Assembly: GCA_900596015.1 (NCBI GenBank) | Contig: UVIF01000001.1 | Location: 390,513 to 454,512 of the forward strand | Origin: Pseudomonas viridiflava | GTDB taxonomy: Bacteria > Pseudomonadota > Gammaproteobacteria > Pseudomonadales > Pseudomonadaceae | Reading direction: 5' to 3' | Length of the DNA stretch: 64,000 nucleotides | Shown: piece after piece, positions 36,386 to 45,849 of the stretch | Layout: the number at the start of each line of letters is the position of its first letter | Numbering within the stretch: position 1 is the first letter of the stretch | Notes under the pieces: generated by a model | What the model saw: only the letters and a program-made list of their open reading frames with translations | What the model was told of the DNA's origin: nothing | Databases searched by the model: none | Program-made: the position numbers and the translations under genes

Positions 36386-37246
36386 TCAGCCCTCCTTCTG
36401 CAACGTGGAACCGCGCTGCCAGCGCAACAGGTATGCGCCCACCCGCTTGATCGCATAGTCACTGAGAAAACCCAGCAGGCCGATGCTGACCATGGAGGCG
36501 ATGACGATGTCGTAACGCAGGAAATAATAGGAATCCCACAGCACATAGCCGACGCCGCTTTTCACCGCGACCATTTCCGCTGTGACCGTGAGCATCCACG
36601 CCGAGCCGATGGCGATGCGCAGGCCCGAGAAGATGCTCGGCAGTGCCGCCGGGAAGACGATGTAAAGCAATAGTTTGCTTGGCGTACCACCGGTCATGGC
36701 GCCTGCGCGCAACAGGTTGCGGTCGCAGTTCTTGACACCGTGAATGGTGCTCAACAGCACTGGAAAGAACGACCCCATGAACACCAGGAAGATCGCCGGT
36801 TTGTCGGCGATGCCGAACCAGATGATCGCCAGGGGAATCCAGGACACCGGCGGGATCGGGCGCAGAATCTGCAGCACCGGCTCGAACAGGTTTTCTGCGG
36901 TGCGCGACCAGCCGATGGCCATGCCTGCGCCGACGCCGAGCAAGGCCGCGATAGCGAAGCCTGCGAACACCCGGAACGAGCTGGCGGCCACATCGAGGAT
37001 CCAGTGGCCGCTGTAGCTCTGCGTGTTGCCATCGGTGGCGAAGACCCAGTCGGCCCAGGCGATCATGACCTGGGACGGGGCCGGCAGCAGCGCGCGCGGC
37101 AAGATGCCGGAGCGGGAAAAGATCTCCCAGCCCACCAGCAGCAGCACCGGCACGATGCCGCGCTCGATGCGTTTGTACAGGCGCCGGCCCAGGGATGGGC
37201 CATGCCCTCGCCCGACCCCGTGCGCCTTGATGGCGGTACTTTTCAT
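36386..37246 (-). CDS. ABC transporter permease, SsuC/TauC type
   Basis: 286 residues with about six membrane segments. The EAA-type loop facing the ATPase is seen in RAGAMTGGTPSKLLLYIVFPAAL (listed here in part: GGTPSKLLLYIVFPAAL). A cytoplasmic, basic N-terminus precedes the first helix. It begins one base after the substrate-binding protein stop, so the two are surely cotranscribed. Confidence 0.92.
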   Translation of the reverse strand: MKSTAIKAHGVGRGHGPSLGRRLYKRIERGIVPVLLLVGWEIFSRSGILPRALLPAPSQVMIAWADWVFATDGNTQSYSGHWILDVAASSFRVFAGFAIAALLGVGAGMAIGWSRTAENLFEPVLQILRPIPPVSWIPLAIIWFGIADKPAIFLVFMGSFFPVLLSTIHGVKNCDRNLLRAGAMTGGTPSKLLLYIVFPAALPSIFSGLRIAIGSAWMLTVTAEMVAVKSGVGYVLWDSYYFLRYDIVIASMVSIGLLGFLSDYAIKRVGAYLLRWQRGSTLQKEG

Positions 37247-37247
37247 C

Positions 37248-38273
37248 TCAGTACCCCAGCTCGGTTTTCGGCTTGCCGGTCACCGCTTCCAGAAAGCTGT
37301 AGTCCAGGTTCTTCTCTACCTGCTCGCTGACATCGGTGCTGATGTACTTGAGGTCACGCATCATTTGCGCAATGGCTACGGCCGATGCGCGGTGCATGGC
37401 GTAGTCGGGGTAGAGGTTGTCGACCGCGCCGGTGGCGATGGCCTTGTCCAGCCCGGTGACTTTCTGGATGGTATCGATGAACAGCGGCTTGTCGTTGGCC
37501 ATCAGGTCATTGACCTTGACGATGGAACGCACTGTTTCCTCGACGCCCTTGCGGTTGTCCTCGATCACATCGGAGCGGGTAACGATCAGGTTGGTCAACT
37601 TGCCAGCCGCCTGGTCGTAGGGAAAGTCGAAGAACTTGGCCGCCTTGACCTCGCGGATCTGCGTGGCGAACGGGTCCACCGAAGTGATCAGCTCCACTTC
37701 GCCGCGGCGCAGTGCCTGCACGTGGTCAGACGGGTTGGGGATGTTGATGAATTGCACATCCTTGTTGATATCGATGCCGTGCTTGAGGAACGCCCCACGC
37801 ATATGGATATCCTGGGCGTTGCCGCGCGAAGCGGCGACACGGAAAGGCTTGTCTTCGGCCTTGTACTTGTCGATGAGCGCCTTCAAGCCGACCCAGTCGC
37901 CAGGCTGCAGCGGCAGGTCGTTGCCCACCAGAATCTGTGAGCCGCCGTTGATCTGCCCGGACACGGCCACCACGTCGAACCCCTTGTCCAGCGCGGTGGC
38001 GTAATGCAGGTAGGTGACCTGCGCCACGTCGATGCTCTTGGAAAGCAGCGCCGTGAGCACGTCGTTGCCGGTGTTGAAGGCAATGGCGTCGAGTTTCACC
38101 CCGGTGGCGTTTTGCGGCGTCAGCGACAACGGCGTGCAGTGGGCGCACTTGGCGTAACCGAGTTTGACCGGTTTGGCTTCGTCGGCATGGGACATGGCCA
38201 TCATGCCGAGGCTCAACACCAAGGCCGAAAAGGCACGCTTGAGCAAGGTAGTGGACGAACGAATAGCTGGCAT
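37248..38273 (-). CDS. ABC transporter substrate-binding protein, SsuA/NMT1 type, with CxxC
   Basis: 341 residues from the ATG at 38273 (GGAG 8 bases upstream). Signal peptide about 1-30 ending MMAMSHADE. The mature start VKLGYAKCAHCTPL is the usual first beta-strand/helix of SsuA-like binding proteins, but carries a CAHC pair where most relatives have a GY/F-x-G loop beside the ligand; a disulfide or metal contact is possible. First gene of the nine-gene leftward operon. Ligand class (nitrogenous or sulfonated organic) is inferred from the downstream enzymes only. Confidence 0.88.
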   Translation of the reverse strand: MPAIRSSTTLLKRAFSALVLSLGMMAMSHADEAKPVKLGYAKCAHCTPLSLTPQNATGVKLDAIAFNTGNDVLTALLSKSIDVAQVTYLHYATALDKGFDVVAVSGQINGGSQILVGNDLPLQPGDWVGLKALIDKYKAEDKPFRVAASRGNAQDIHMRGAFLKHGIDINKDVQFINIPNPSDHVQALRRGEVELITSVDPFATQIREVKAAKFFDFPYDQAAGKLTNLIVTRSDVIEDNRKGVEETVRSIVKVNDLMANDKPLFIDTIQKVTGLDKAIATGAVDNLYPDYAMHRASAVAIAQMMRDLKYISTDVSEQVEKNLDYSFLEAVTGKPKTELGY

Positions 38274-38594
38274 CGGGCTTCTCCAATTGTCACTAAAGGC
38301 TGAGGCTTTGTGGCAAAGAGTTTGCAACCGTTATGCCATGTTTGTGGCAGTGGCTGGAAACCGCGCTGGTTTCAAAGCGTGCCCATGGAGCTCAGGGGCT
38401 GCACAGCGGGGCCTCGCTGACCGCACGCAGCGGTTTTCGCGGTCGCAGACTGCGCCCGTGAGTACGGGCTGATCATGGCCAGGAAAGCGATCGCTGCGCG
38501 CCTATGGGTCGCCGTGGTGCATGTTTGGACAACCACACACCATTTTGTGACAATCCGCCATCTGACAGTAACGAAGCTTACGAGGAGCCTTTAC
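38274..38594. promoter_or_regulatory. Divergent control region with repeated TTGTGxCAA motifs
   Basis: No gene is visible in this 321-base gap between the importer operon and the GntR gene. It holds CTTTG-TGG-CAAAG (38306-38318, perfect inverted repeat, near the importer start), TGCCA-N6-TGGCA (38334-38349) and TTGT-G-ACAA (38545-38553, near the regulator start). The TTGTG(G/A)CAA core recurs, and GTGACAAT also occurs inverted at about 38285-38293. These are candidate operators for the FCD-type GntR protein encoded next door. Confidence 0.5.
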
Positions 38595-39326
38595 GTGCTC
38601 GATCAACAAACATTCTCCCCCCGCCCGCGTCGTGTTCGCAGTACCGGGCAGATCCTGGGCACCGGCAGCACCCGCGATGGCATCTACGAACGCATCCTCA
38701 ACGCCGTGATGGAACACCGCCTGATCCCCGGTACCAAGCTGGTGGAGGAGAAGCTGGCCGGGGTGTTCCAGGTCAATCGCACCCGCATCCGCGAGGTGCT
38801 GGCGCGCCTGGCCCATGAGGGAGTCGTCACCACCATTCCCAATCGGGGTGCGTTCATCGCCAGCCCGTCGGTGGAGGAAGCCCGGCATGTCTTCCAGGCC
38901 CGGCGCATTCTGGAGCCGGCGCTGATCCGTAGCCTGGTGGCCAAGGCCGACAGCCAGCAGTTCAGTCGCCTGCACGCCCACGTGGCTGAAGAACGCGCCG
39001 CTCGCGAGACAGGCGACAAGCGCGCGGTCATTCGTCTGTCCGGCGAGTTTCATCTGCTGATCGCGCAGATGGTCGACAGCCCGCCCCTGGTCAAACTGAT
39101 GCGCGAGCTGTCCTCGCTGACTTGCCTGATCATTCTGCTGTACGACTCGCCGAACGTGCCTGCCTGCCCCAACCATGAGCACACCGAAATCGTCGAAGCC
39201 ATGGAGCAAGGCCAGGTCGAGGCAGCCATCGCCCTGATGCTGGGGCACCTGGACCACATCGAGGCGACGCTGGACCTATCGGTGGAAGAAGAAGCCGAAG
39301 TCGACCTGCAGGCAATTTTCGGCTGA
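38595..39326 (+). CDS. GntR family regulator, FCD type (paralogue 1)
   Basis: 243 residues from a GTG at 38595, chosen because GAGGAG lies 8 bases upstream; the open frame continues further left without a good site. Winged helix at about 25-95 (LVEEKLAGVFQVNRTRIREV; PNRGAFIASPS) and an FCD ligand domain with His and acidic residues (SGEFHLLIAQM; HEHTEIVEAM). Divergent from the importer operon and followed 32 bases on by the racemase homologue, it probably governs both. It is clearly similar to the regulator at 45850-46527. Confidence 0.87.
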   Translation: MLDQQTFSPRPRRVRSTGQILGTGSTRDGIYERILNAVMEHRLIPGTKLVEEKLAGVFQVNRTRIREVLARLAHEGVVTTIPNRGAFIASPSVEEARHVFQARRILEPALIRSLVAKADSQQFSRLHAHVAEERAARETGDKRAVIRLSGEFHLLIAQMVDSPPLVKLMRELSSLTCLIILLYDSPNVPACPNHEHTEIVEAMEQGQVEAAIALMLGHLDHIEATLDLSVEEEAEVDLQAIFG

Positions 39327-39358
39327 CGCCCCACGCAACCTGACCGCCAGGAACCGCC

Positions 39359-40093
39359 ATGAGACTGCTGATCATCAATCCCAATATCTCCCACAGTGTC
39401 ACCGACCTGATCGAGGCAGAAGCGCACCGCACTGCGGCTGCGGATACGCAGATCCAGATGGCGACCGCGGCGAGCGGTGTGGCTTACATCGAGACCCGCT
39501 TCGAAGCCCTGCTCGGCGCCCACGCAGCGACGGTGATCGCCGGGGAGCGCCTGGGCAGCTACGACGCAGTGCTGGTGGCGGCATTCGGTGATCCCGGGCT
39601 GCTTGCGCTCAAGGAGGTACTGGACGTGCCGGTGGTGGGCATGACCGAAGCGGCATTGATGACGGCCGCCCAACTGGGCCAGAGGATCTCGATCATCGCC
39701 ATCTCCCGGCGTATCACCAGTTGGTACCGTGAGTGCGTGGCACAGAACGGCATGCTCGACCGCCTGGCCAGTATTCGCCATCTGGACCGCCCGTTGCGCG
39801 ACGCCGGCAGCGTTCAGGAAGATCATGCCGAGCGCCTACTGGAGCTCAGCCACCTGGCGGTGAACGAAGATGGCGCCGACGTGCTGATCCTCGCCGGCGC
39901 CCCACTGGCTGGGCTGGCACGGGGGTTGGCCGGTCGGTTGCCGGTTCCGGTGGTGGACGGCGTGTCGTGCGGCGTGGCCCAGGCGCAGTTGTTGCACCGC
40001 CTGCAGGCCGGTAGGGCCACCCACGGCAGCTTCGCCCGCCCACCGGCCAAACCCAACCAAGGCTTGCCAGCGGGGCTACAGGCCCTCCTGTAG
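39359..40093 (+). CDS. Hydantoin racemase-family protein lacking both catalytic cysteines
   Basis: 244 residues; the N-terminus MRLLIINPNISHSVTD and overall pattern are those of HyuE/Asp-Glu racemases. In active hydantoin racemases two Cys act as acid/base (ACFxDPGL and LGCAGM). Here they are VAAFGDPGL (A75) and LILAGAPLAGL (G180), so neither Cys exists and racemisation by the known mechanism is not expected. It may be a lyase, isomerase or binding protein. AGGAA precedes the ATG. The stop TAG lies inside a repeat arm shared with the convergent amidase gene. Confidence 0.8.
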   Translation: MRLLIINPNISHSVTDLIEAEAHRTAAADTQIQMATAASGVAYIETRFEALLGAHAATVIAGERLGSYDAVLVAAFGDPGLLALKEVLDVPVVGMTEAALMTAAQLGQRISIIAISRRITSWYRECVAQNGMLDRLASIRHLDRPLRDAGSVQEDHAERLLELSHLAVNEDGADVLILAGAPLAGLARGLAGRLPVPVVDGVSCGVAQAQLLHRLQAGRATHGSFARPPAKPNQGLPAGLQALL

Positions 40094-40179
40094 CAGCGGC
40101 GCAAGCCGCGTCCGGGTTCACCGCGGTGTGCCTGCCAAACTGCATGTACCGCCGACGCGGCTTGCGCCGCTGCTACAGG
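40087..40179. repeat. Inverted repeat (26-base arms) spanning two gene ends
   Basis: CCTGTAGCAGCGGCGCAAGC... (40087-40112) and its exact inverse (40154-40179) flank a 41-base centre. They enclose the end of the racemase homologue and of the amidase gene; in each gene the final CTG-TAG (Leu-stop) is the repeat itself. The arms differ in sequence from the GTAGGAGCGG REP family and are probably a second REP class. The hairpin should also terminate or protect both transcripts. Confidence 0.9.
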
Positions 40180-41609
40180 GGTTGGGGGATGCCTTGGTTG
40201 CGCAGCATGGGCGCCTCGAACGACAGGCCCAGCACCCGCTCCATTTCCGCGGCGGCCTGAAGCACGCGCCCGTCCATGTAGCGCGCGGCAACCACCTGCA
40301 GCCCCACCGGCAGCCCGTGCTTGCCGAAGCCACAAGGCAACGACAGTGCGGGCACCCCGCAGTAGTTGAACACCGGGGTATAACCGGCATGTCCGCGCGG
40401 CCCGGCGGGCTGACCGCCAATGGTCGCGGGGCCCAATTGCCCCACGGCCCAGGCTTCCACCGGCGCGGTCGGACACAGCAGCAGATCATAGTCGTCGAAG
40501 AATGTGGCCAGGCTCAGCGACAGTCCGTTGCGCAATTCCAGCAAGCGGGCCGTGTGTACGCCGGAAAGCGCCCGACCTGTTTCAATCTGCGCCAGGATGT
40601 CTGGGTCCAGGCGCTGCAACTGATCATCTGCAAGCCCCCCGAACTGTGCGGCCAAAGCCGTATGCTGCAAGCCCAGCAACGCATAACCTTCCAGGGCGCC
40701 TGGCCAGCGCGGACTGGCGAGCTCGATGGACCAGCCATCGCGTTCCAGTGTCGCCAATGCGGCCGCCATGGCCATGGCCACATCGCTGTCCAGCGCCATG
40801 CCCAGGCCCAGGTCCGGCGACCAGGCGACCCGCAGCGACCGCTGGTCCCGCGACTGTCGAGCCAGCGACTGGGCACTGAAATGCGGCTGCGACAAGGGGT
40901 CGGCGGCGTACCAGGCGAACAGACTGCGAGCCATGAGGGTAACGTCCTCGACATCGCGCCCCAGCTGGCCGATCACCGAGAGCAGATGGTTGGGGTCGGC
41001 GAACCCCCAGGGATTGGGTACGGCGCCCAGGCTCGGTTTGAAGCCGACCAGCCCGGTGTGCGCGGCGGGACGCCGCGTGGAGCCACCCGCGTCGGTCGCC
41101 AGGGCCAACGGCCCCAACCCGGCCGCCACCGCAGCCACCGCGCCCCCTGACGATCCACCCGGAGTCAGTGACAGATTCCACGGGTTGCGGGTGGTGCCGT
41201 GCAACGGGTTGGTGGTGATGCCCTTGCAGGCAAACTCGGAACAGTTGGTCATCCCCAGCGCCACCCCGCCCAGCTCGTTCAGGCGTTGCACGCACCAGGA
41301 GTCGCGCGGCGCCACGAAGTCGGCAAACACGCTGGAACCGAAAGTCGCCGGTCGACCGCCCAACCAGAGGTTGTCTTTGACGCTGAACGGTACGCCGGCC
41401 AAAGGCAGATATTCCTTGGCGGCGACCCGCTGGTCGCTGCTACGCGCTCGAGCCAGCACGTCGGCCCGCTGATAATCGATGAACGCATTGAGCGACGGAT
41501 TCAACCGCTCGAGACGATCGCACACCGCTGTCGCCACCTCGACCGCGCTTAGCTCGCGCGTATTGACCAAATGCGCGATCTGTTGCGCCTTCAAACGATG
41601 AATATCCAT
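40173..41609 (-). CDS. Amidase (amidase-signature family)
   Basis: 478 residues, a normal amidase-signature length. The Ser-cisSer-Lys triad is visible: Lys in VPFSVKDNLWLGG, cis-Ser in TPGGSSGGAVAAVA and nucleophile Ser in ATDAGGSTRRPAAHTG. It hydrolyses a carboxamide to acid plus ammonia. AAGGAGA lies 8 bases before the ATG. It faces the PotABCD-type importer across a 321-base control region and could release ammonia from a ring-opened amide, which fits the cluster but is inference. Confidence 0.9.
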   Translation of the reverse strand: MDIHRLKAQQIAHLVNTRELSAVEVATAVCDRLERLNPSLNAFIDYQRADVLARARSSDQRVAAKEYLPLAGVPFSVKDNLWLGGRPATFGSSVFADFVAPRDSWCVQRLNELGGVALGMTNCSEFACKGITTNPLHGTTRNPWNLSLTPGGSSGGAVAAVAAGLGPLALATDAGGSTRRPAAHTGLVGFKPSLGAVPNPWGFADPNHLLSVIGQLGRDVEDVTLMARSLFAWYAADPLSQPHFSAQSLARQSRDQRSLRVAWSPDLGLGMALDSDVAMAMAAALATLERDGWSIELASPRWPGALEGYALLGLQHTALAAQFGGLADDQLQRLDPDILAQIETGRALSGVHTARLLELRNGLSLSLATFFDDYDLLLCPTAPVEAWAVGQLGPATIGGQPAGPRGHAGYTPVFNYCGVPALSLPCGFGKHGLPVGLQVVAARYMDGRVLQAAAEMERVLGLSFEAPMLRNQGIPQPL

Positions 41610-41930
41610 TCAGTGTCTCCTTGAACACTATCGATGACGCTGCCCCAGCAAGAAGCGCGCCGCTGCACGCGGGTTCCGGGATGACTGACCTTCGCTGTGG
41701 TGCTGCGCCGGAAAATGGCAACATTGTGGTGAAGACGAGAATAATGAGCACCGATTAAGTGCACTACTTAGTTAACCATATTGTGCACAATCTGAATTTA
41801 CCTAGAGTCGAATCCAACCTTGGAGTGATTGCAAAACAAGGGGTTAGGTTGCATTGACACTGGGACGCGCTCGCTTGGCACATGCATTGCTTCGAGCCAG
41901 ATAACCTAGTTCAGCACTGCGAGCCCCCGC
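41610..41930. promoter_or_regulatory. Divergent control region with palindrome ATTGTGCACAAT
   Basis: No gene is seen in this 321-base, relatively AT-rich gap. A perfect 12-base palindrome lies at 41780-41791; its TTGTGCACAA core resembles the TTGTGxCAA motifs of the other divergent region, and a partial TTGTGGT lies at 41724-41730. It is a good candidate operator for the GntR paralogue encoded at 45850-46527, controlling amidase and importer together. Confidence 0.5.
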
Positions 41931-43025
<1,095 letters not shown>

Positions 43026-43055
43026 CCCTGAACTGACCCGCACGAGGAATCGACG

Positions 43056-44102
43056 ATGGATATTTCCCGCAGACGCATCATGCAATCCGCCCTGGCCTTG
43101 GGCGCACTGCAGCTGTTCCCGCAGCTGACCATGGCTCAAGCGCGCAATCTGGTGTTCGCGACGTTTACCGGCAGCTGGGAAGAAGCCCACAAGGCTGTGC
43201 TGGTGCCTGCCGCGCTGGAACACATGAAAGACGCGAACATCATTCTCGACCCGATGATCTCAGTCGACCAGATCTCCAAGGTCATGGCCTCCCGTGAACA
43301 TCCGCCCATCGACGTCATGCTGCACGATCCGGGCCCTGCCCTGACCGCCATCGAACAGGGCTTGATCGAGCCCTACCCGGTGGCGGACAGCGCCTACTAC
43401 CAGCAGTTGATGCCCGAAGCCCAAGACCCGATGGGGCCGAGCATCTTCTATCAGATCGTTGGCCTGACCTATAACCCGGACACCATCCAGACCCCTCCCG
43501 ACTCCTGGATGGACTTGTGGAAGCCCGAGTACAAGGGCCGGGTAGGCATCACCAACATGAACTCCTCCCTGGGCACCGGCTTCATGGTCGAGCTGGCCAA
43601 ACTGCATGGCGGCTCGGACAACAACATCGAGCCGGCCTTTGAACTGCTGACCAAACTCAAGCCCAACCTGGCCGCGGTTGCCGCCAACCCCGGTCAACTG
43701 GCTTCGCTGTTCCAGCAAGGCCAGATCGACATCAGCCCGGGCAACTTCAACGCCATCCAGATCCTCAAGGCCCGTGGCGTACCGGTGGAATGGGTGGCGC
43801 CCAAGGAAGGCGCGATCGCGTTCAAGACCAGTATCCATATCGTCAAGAACTCACCGAATCGCGATCTGGCTTTCGCCTTGATCGAAGCGTCGATGTCGCC
43901 CCAGGTGCAATCGCAGCTGATGGAAGCGCCTTACCTGGTAGTGCCGACCAACATGCAGGTAAAGATGTCTGGCGAGATAGCCGAATCACTGGCCAAGGAC
44001 CAGGCAGAAATGAAATCCCGGTTTCGCTTTCAGGACTGGAAGGTGATCAATCCGAACCGGGCGGCCTGGATCGAGCGCTTCAACAAGGACATCCAGGTCT
44101 GA
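43056..44102 (+). CDS. ABC transporter substrate-binding protein, PotD type
   Basis: 348 residues with N-terminal MDISRRRIMQSALALGALQL, an Arg-rich, hydrophobic leader resembling a Tat signal, with cleavage near TMAQA. The mature part (LVFATFTGSWEEAHKAVL) fits type-2 extracellular solute-binding proteins (PotD/AfuA/opine-type). GAGGAA lies 7 bases before the ATG. It lies 30 bases after the ATPase gene. Ligand unknown. Confidence 0.88.
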   Translation: MDISRRRIMQSALALGALQLFPQLTMAQARNLVFATFTGSWEEAHKAVLVPAALEHMKDANIILDPMISVDQISKVMASREHPPIDVMLHDPGPALTAIEQGLIEPYPVADSAYYQQLMPEAQDPMGPSIFYQIVGLTYNPDTIQTPPDSWMDLWKPEYKGRVGITNMNSSLGTGFMVELAKLHGGSDNNIEPAFELLTKLKPNLAAVAANPGQLASLFQQGQIDISPGNFNAIQILKARGVPVEWVAPKEGAIAFKTSIHIVKNSPNRDLAFALIEASMSPQVQSQLMEAPYLVVPTNMQVKMSGEIAESLAKDQAEMKSRFRFQDWKVINPNRAAWIERFNKDIQV

Positions 44103-44146
44103 GCCATGCCTGGAGCCATCCCTTCCCGCTGTGAGGAGTCCGGCAC

Positions 44147-45004
44147 GTGAGCGCCCGAAACCATGACGTCACCGTGTACAGCCTGCGCTACGGCCTGCCG
44201 TTGGCAGCATTCTTCGTGCTGTTCTTCATCACGCCGCTGTTGTTGCTGGTACTGGTCAGCCTGCACGACGACACCGCCGTCAGCGTCTGGGGCGTAGCGC
44301 AATACGCGAAGATCTTCGGCGAAGGCCTGGCGCTGCGCGTGCTTGGCGATACCTTGTGGCTCGGCGTGCAGGTTACCGTGCTGTGCCTGGGCCTGGGCTA
44401 CGCTCTGGCCTGGGCTTACGTGCGCAGCTCGCCGACCACCCAGAAGGTGCTGATGATGATCATCGTCATGCCTCTGCTGACCAGCGTGGTGGTGCGCACC
44501 TTCGCCTGGGTGGTGATCCTCGGGCGCCAGGGCATCGTCAACGAACTGCTGCTGGGCTGGGCATGGATCGACAAGCCGCTGCGCCTGCTCTACTCCCGAG
44601 AAGGGTTGATCTGGGCGCTGGCCAATGTGCAGTTGCCGCTGATGACCCTGCCGCTGATCACTACCTTGCAACGCCTGGAAAGCAATCTTGAGGATGCCTC
44701 CGCCGCCTTGGGCGCCAATGCCTGGCGCACCTTCCGGCGGATCACCGTGCCGCTGTCGCTGCCGGGCATCATCGCCGGCAGCCTGCTGACCTTCTCGGCG
44801 ACCATCACCGCCTTCATCACCCAGTCTCTGGTGGGCGGCGGGCAGATGCTGTTCATGCCGATGTACATCTACCAGCAGGCGTCGGCCCTGCAGAACTGGC
44901 CATACGCGGCGGCCATCTCACTGGTGTTTCTGGTGGCCGTGATCGGCTGCGTGACGCTGTTGAGCTACCTGGGCCGCCTCAGCAAGGGGTACGCAACCAC
45001 ATGA
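44147..45004 (+). CDS. ABC transporter permease, PotB type
   Basis: 285 residues from a GTG start with GAGGAG upstream. About six membrane segments and an EAA loop (DASAALGANAWRTFRRITVP) contacting the ATPase. Its stop overlaps the next permease start as ATGA. With the other three genes it forms a full heterodimeric-permease importer. Confidence 0.92.
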   Translation: MSARNHDVTVYSLRYGLPLAAFFVLFFITPLLLLVLVSLHDDTAVSVWGVAQYAKIFGEGLALRVLGDTLWLGVQVTVLCLGLGYALAWAYVRSSPTTQKVLMMIIVMPLLTSVVVRTFAWVVILGRQGIVNELLLGWAWIDKPLRLLYSREGLIWALANVQLPLMTLPLITTLQRLESNLEDASAALGANAWRTFRRITVPLSLPGIIAGSLLTFSATITAFITQSLVGGGQMLFMPMYIYQQASALQNWPYAAAISLVFLVAVIGCVTLLSYLGRLSKGYATT

Positions 45005-45819
45005 GCATGGGACGTCGCAACGACCTGTCTGATATCGTCCTCAAGGCCACACTCTATCTGGTGGCCTGGGCCGCCGTGATTCTGCTGTTGGCGCCTACGC
45101 TTATCGTGCTGATCGTCTCGTTCACCGACAGCTATTCACTGCGCTTTCCGCCCCAGGGCTTCTCGACACGCTGGTATGTCGCCCTGTTCAAGGCGTTCAC
45201 CCTGCATTTCGCGGCGTGGAACAGTTTTCTGGTGGCGTCGATGACCACGCTCTTGTGTGTGGTCATGGGCACTGCCGCCTCGCTGGCAATCGCCCGCTCC
45301 ACAAGCAAGACAGCGCGCTGCCTCGACGCGCTGTTCATGTCGCCGTTGATTCTGCCGGGGCTGGCGTTCGGCTTGTCGGCGCTGATCTTTTTCAGCGAGC
45401 TGGGCGTGCCGGTGTCGATGACCACGCTGGTGATCGGTCACACCGTGGTCTGCGTACCCTACGTCATCCGGACCACCTCTTCGGCGCTGATGCAATTGCC
45501 GCCGGCGCTGCTGGAAAGCGCGGCCAGCCTGGGATCCTCGAGAGCTCACGCATTGCGGCGCATTACCTTGCCGTTGATTGCGCCGGGCATCGCGGCCGGG
45601 GCATTCATTGCGTTCATGTCGTCGTTCGATAACACTGCCGTCTCGCTGTTTCTGCGCGACGCGCGCACCGACATGCTGCCGATCCGCATGTGGCAGGACC
45701 TGGAGAGCAAGCTGGACGTCACCATCGCCGCTCTGTCCAGCGTGCTGGTCATCGTCACCCTGGTGATGATGATCGTGATGGAAAAATTGACCGGCATCAG
45801 CCGACGCATCCGCGGGTGA
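45001..45819 (+). CDS. ABC transporter permease, PotC type
   Basis: 272 residues, about six membrane segments, EAA loop ESAASLGSSRAHALRRITLP. Coupled to the PotB-type gene by a four-base overlap. The highly hydrophobic N-terminus and AFIAFMSSFDNTAVSLFL region are typical of PotC-type subunits. The regulator gene follows 30 bases on. Confidence 0.92.
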   Translation: MSMGRRNDLSDIVLKATLYLVAWAAVILLLAPTLIVLIVSFTDSYSLRFPPQGFSTRWYVALFKAFTLHFAAWNSFLVASMTTLLCVVMGTAASLAIARSTSKTARCLDALFMSPLILPGLAFGLSALIFFSELGVPVSMTTLVIGHTVVCVPYVIRTTSSALMQLPPALLESAASLGSSRAHALRRITLPLIAPGIAAGAFIAFMSSFDNTAVSLFLRDARTDMLPIRMWQDLESKLDVTIAALSSVLVIVTLVMMIVMEKLTGISRRIRG

Positions 45820-45849
45820 CCGCGGGCAAGGGTACGTCAGGAAACGGAT

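Noticed and set aside
29533-40093. Classical reductive pyrimidine (Pyd) pathway
   Set aside because: A dihydropyrimidinase is present, but no dihydropyrimidine dehydrogenase or beta-ureidopropionase gene is in the cluster.
40087-40179. CRISPR-like array
   Set aside because: Only two inverted arms, no direct repeats with uniform spacers and no cas genes nearby.
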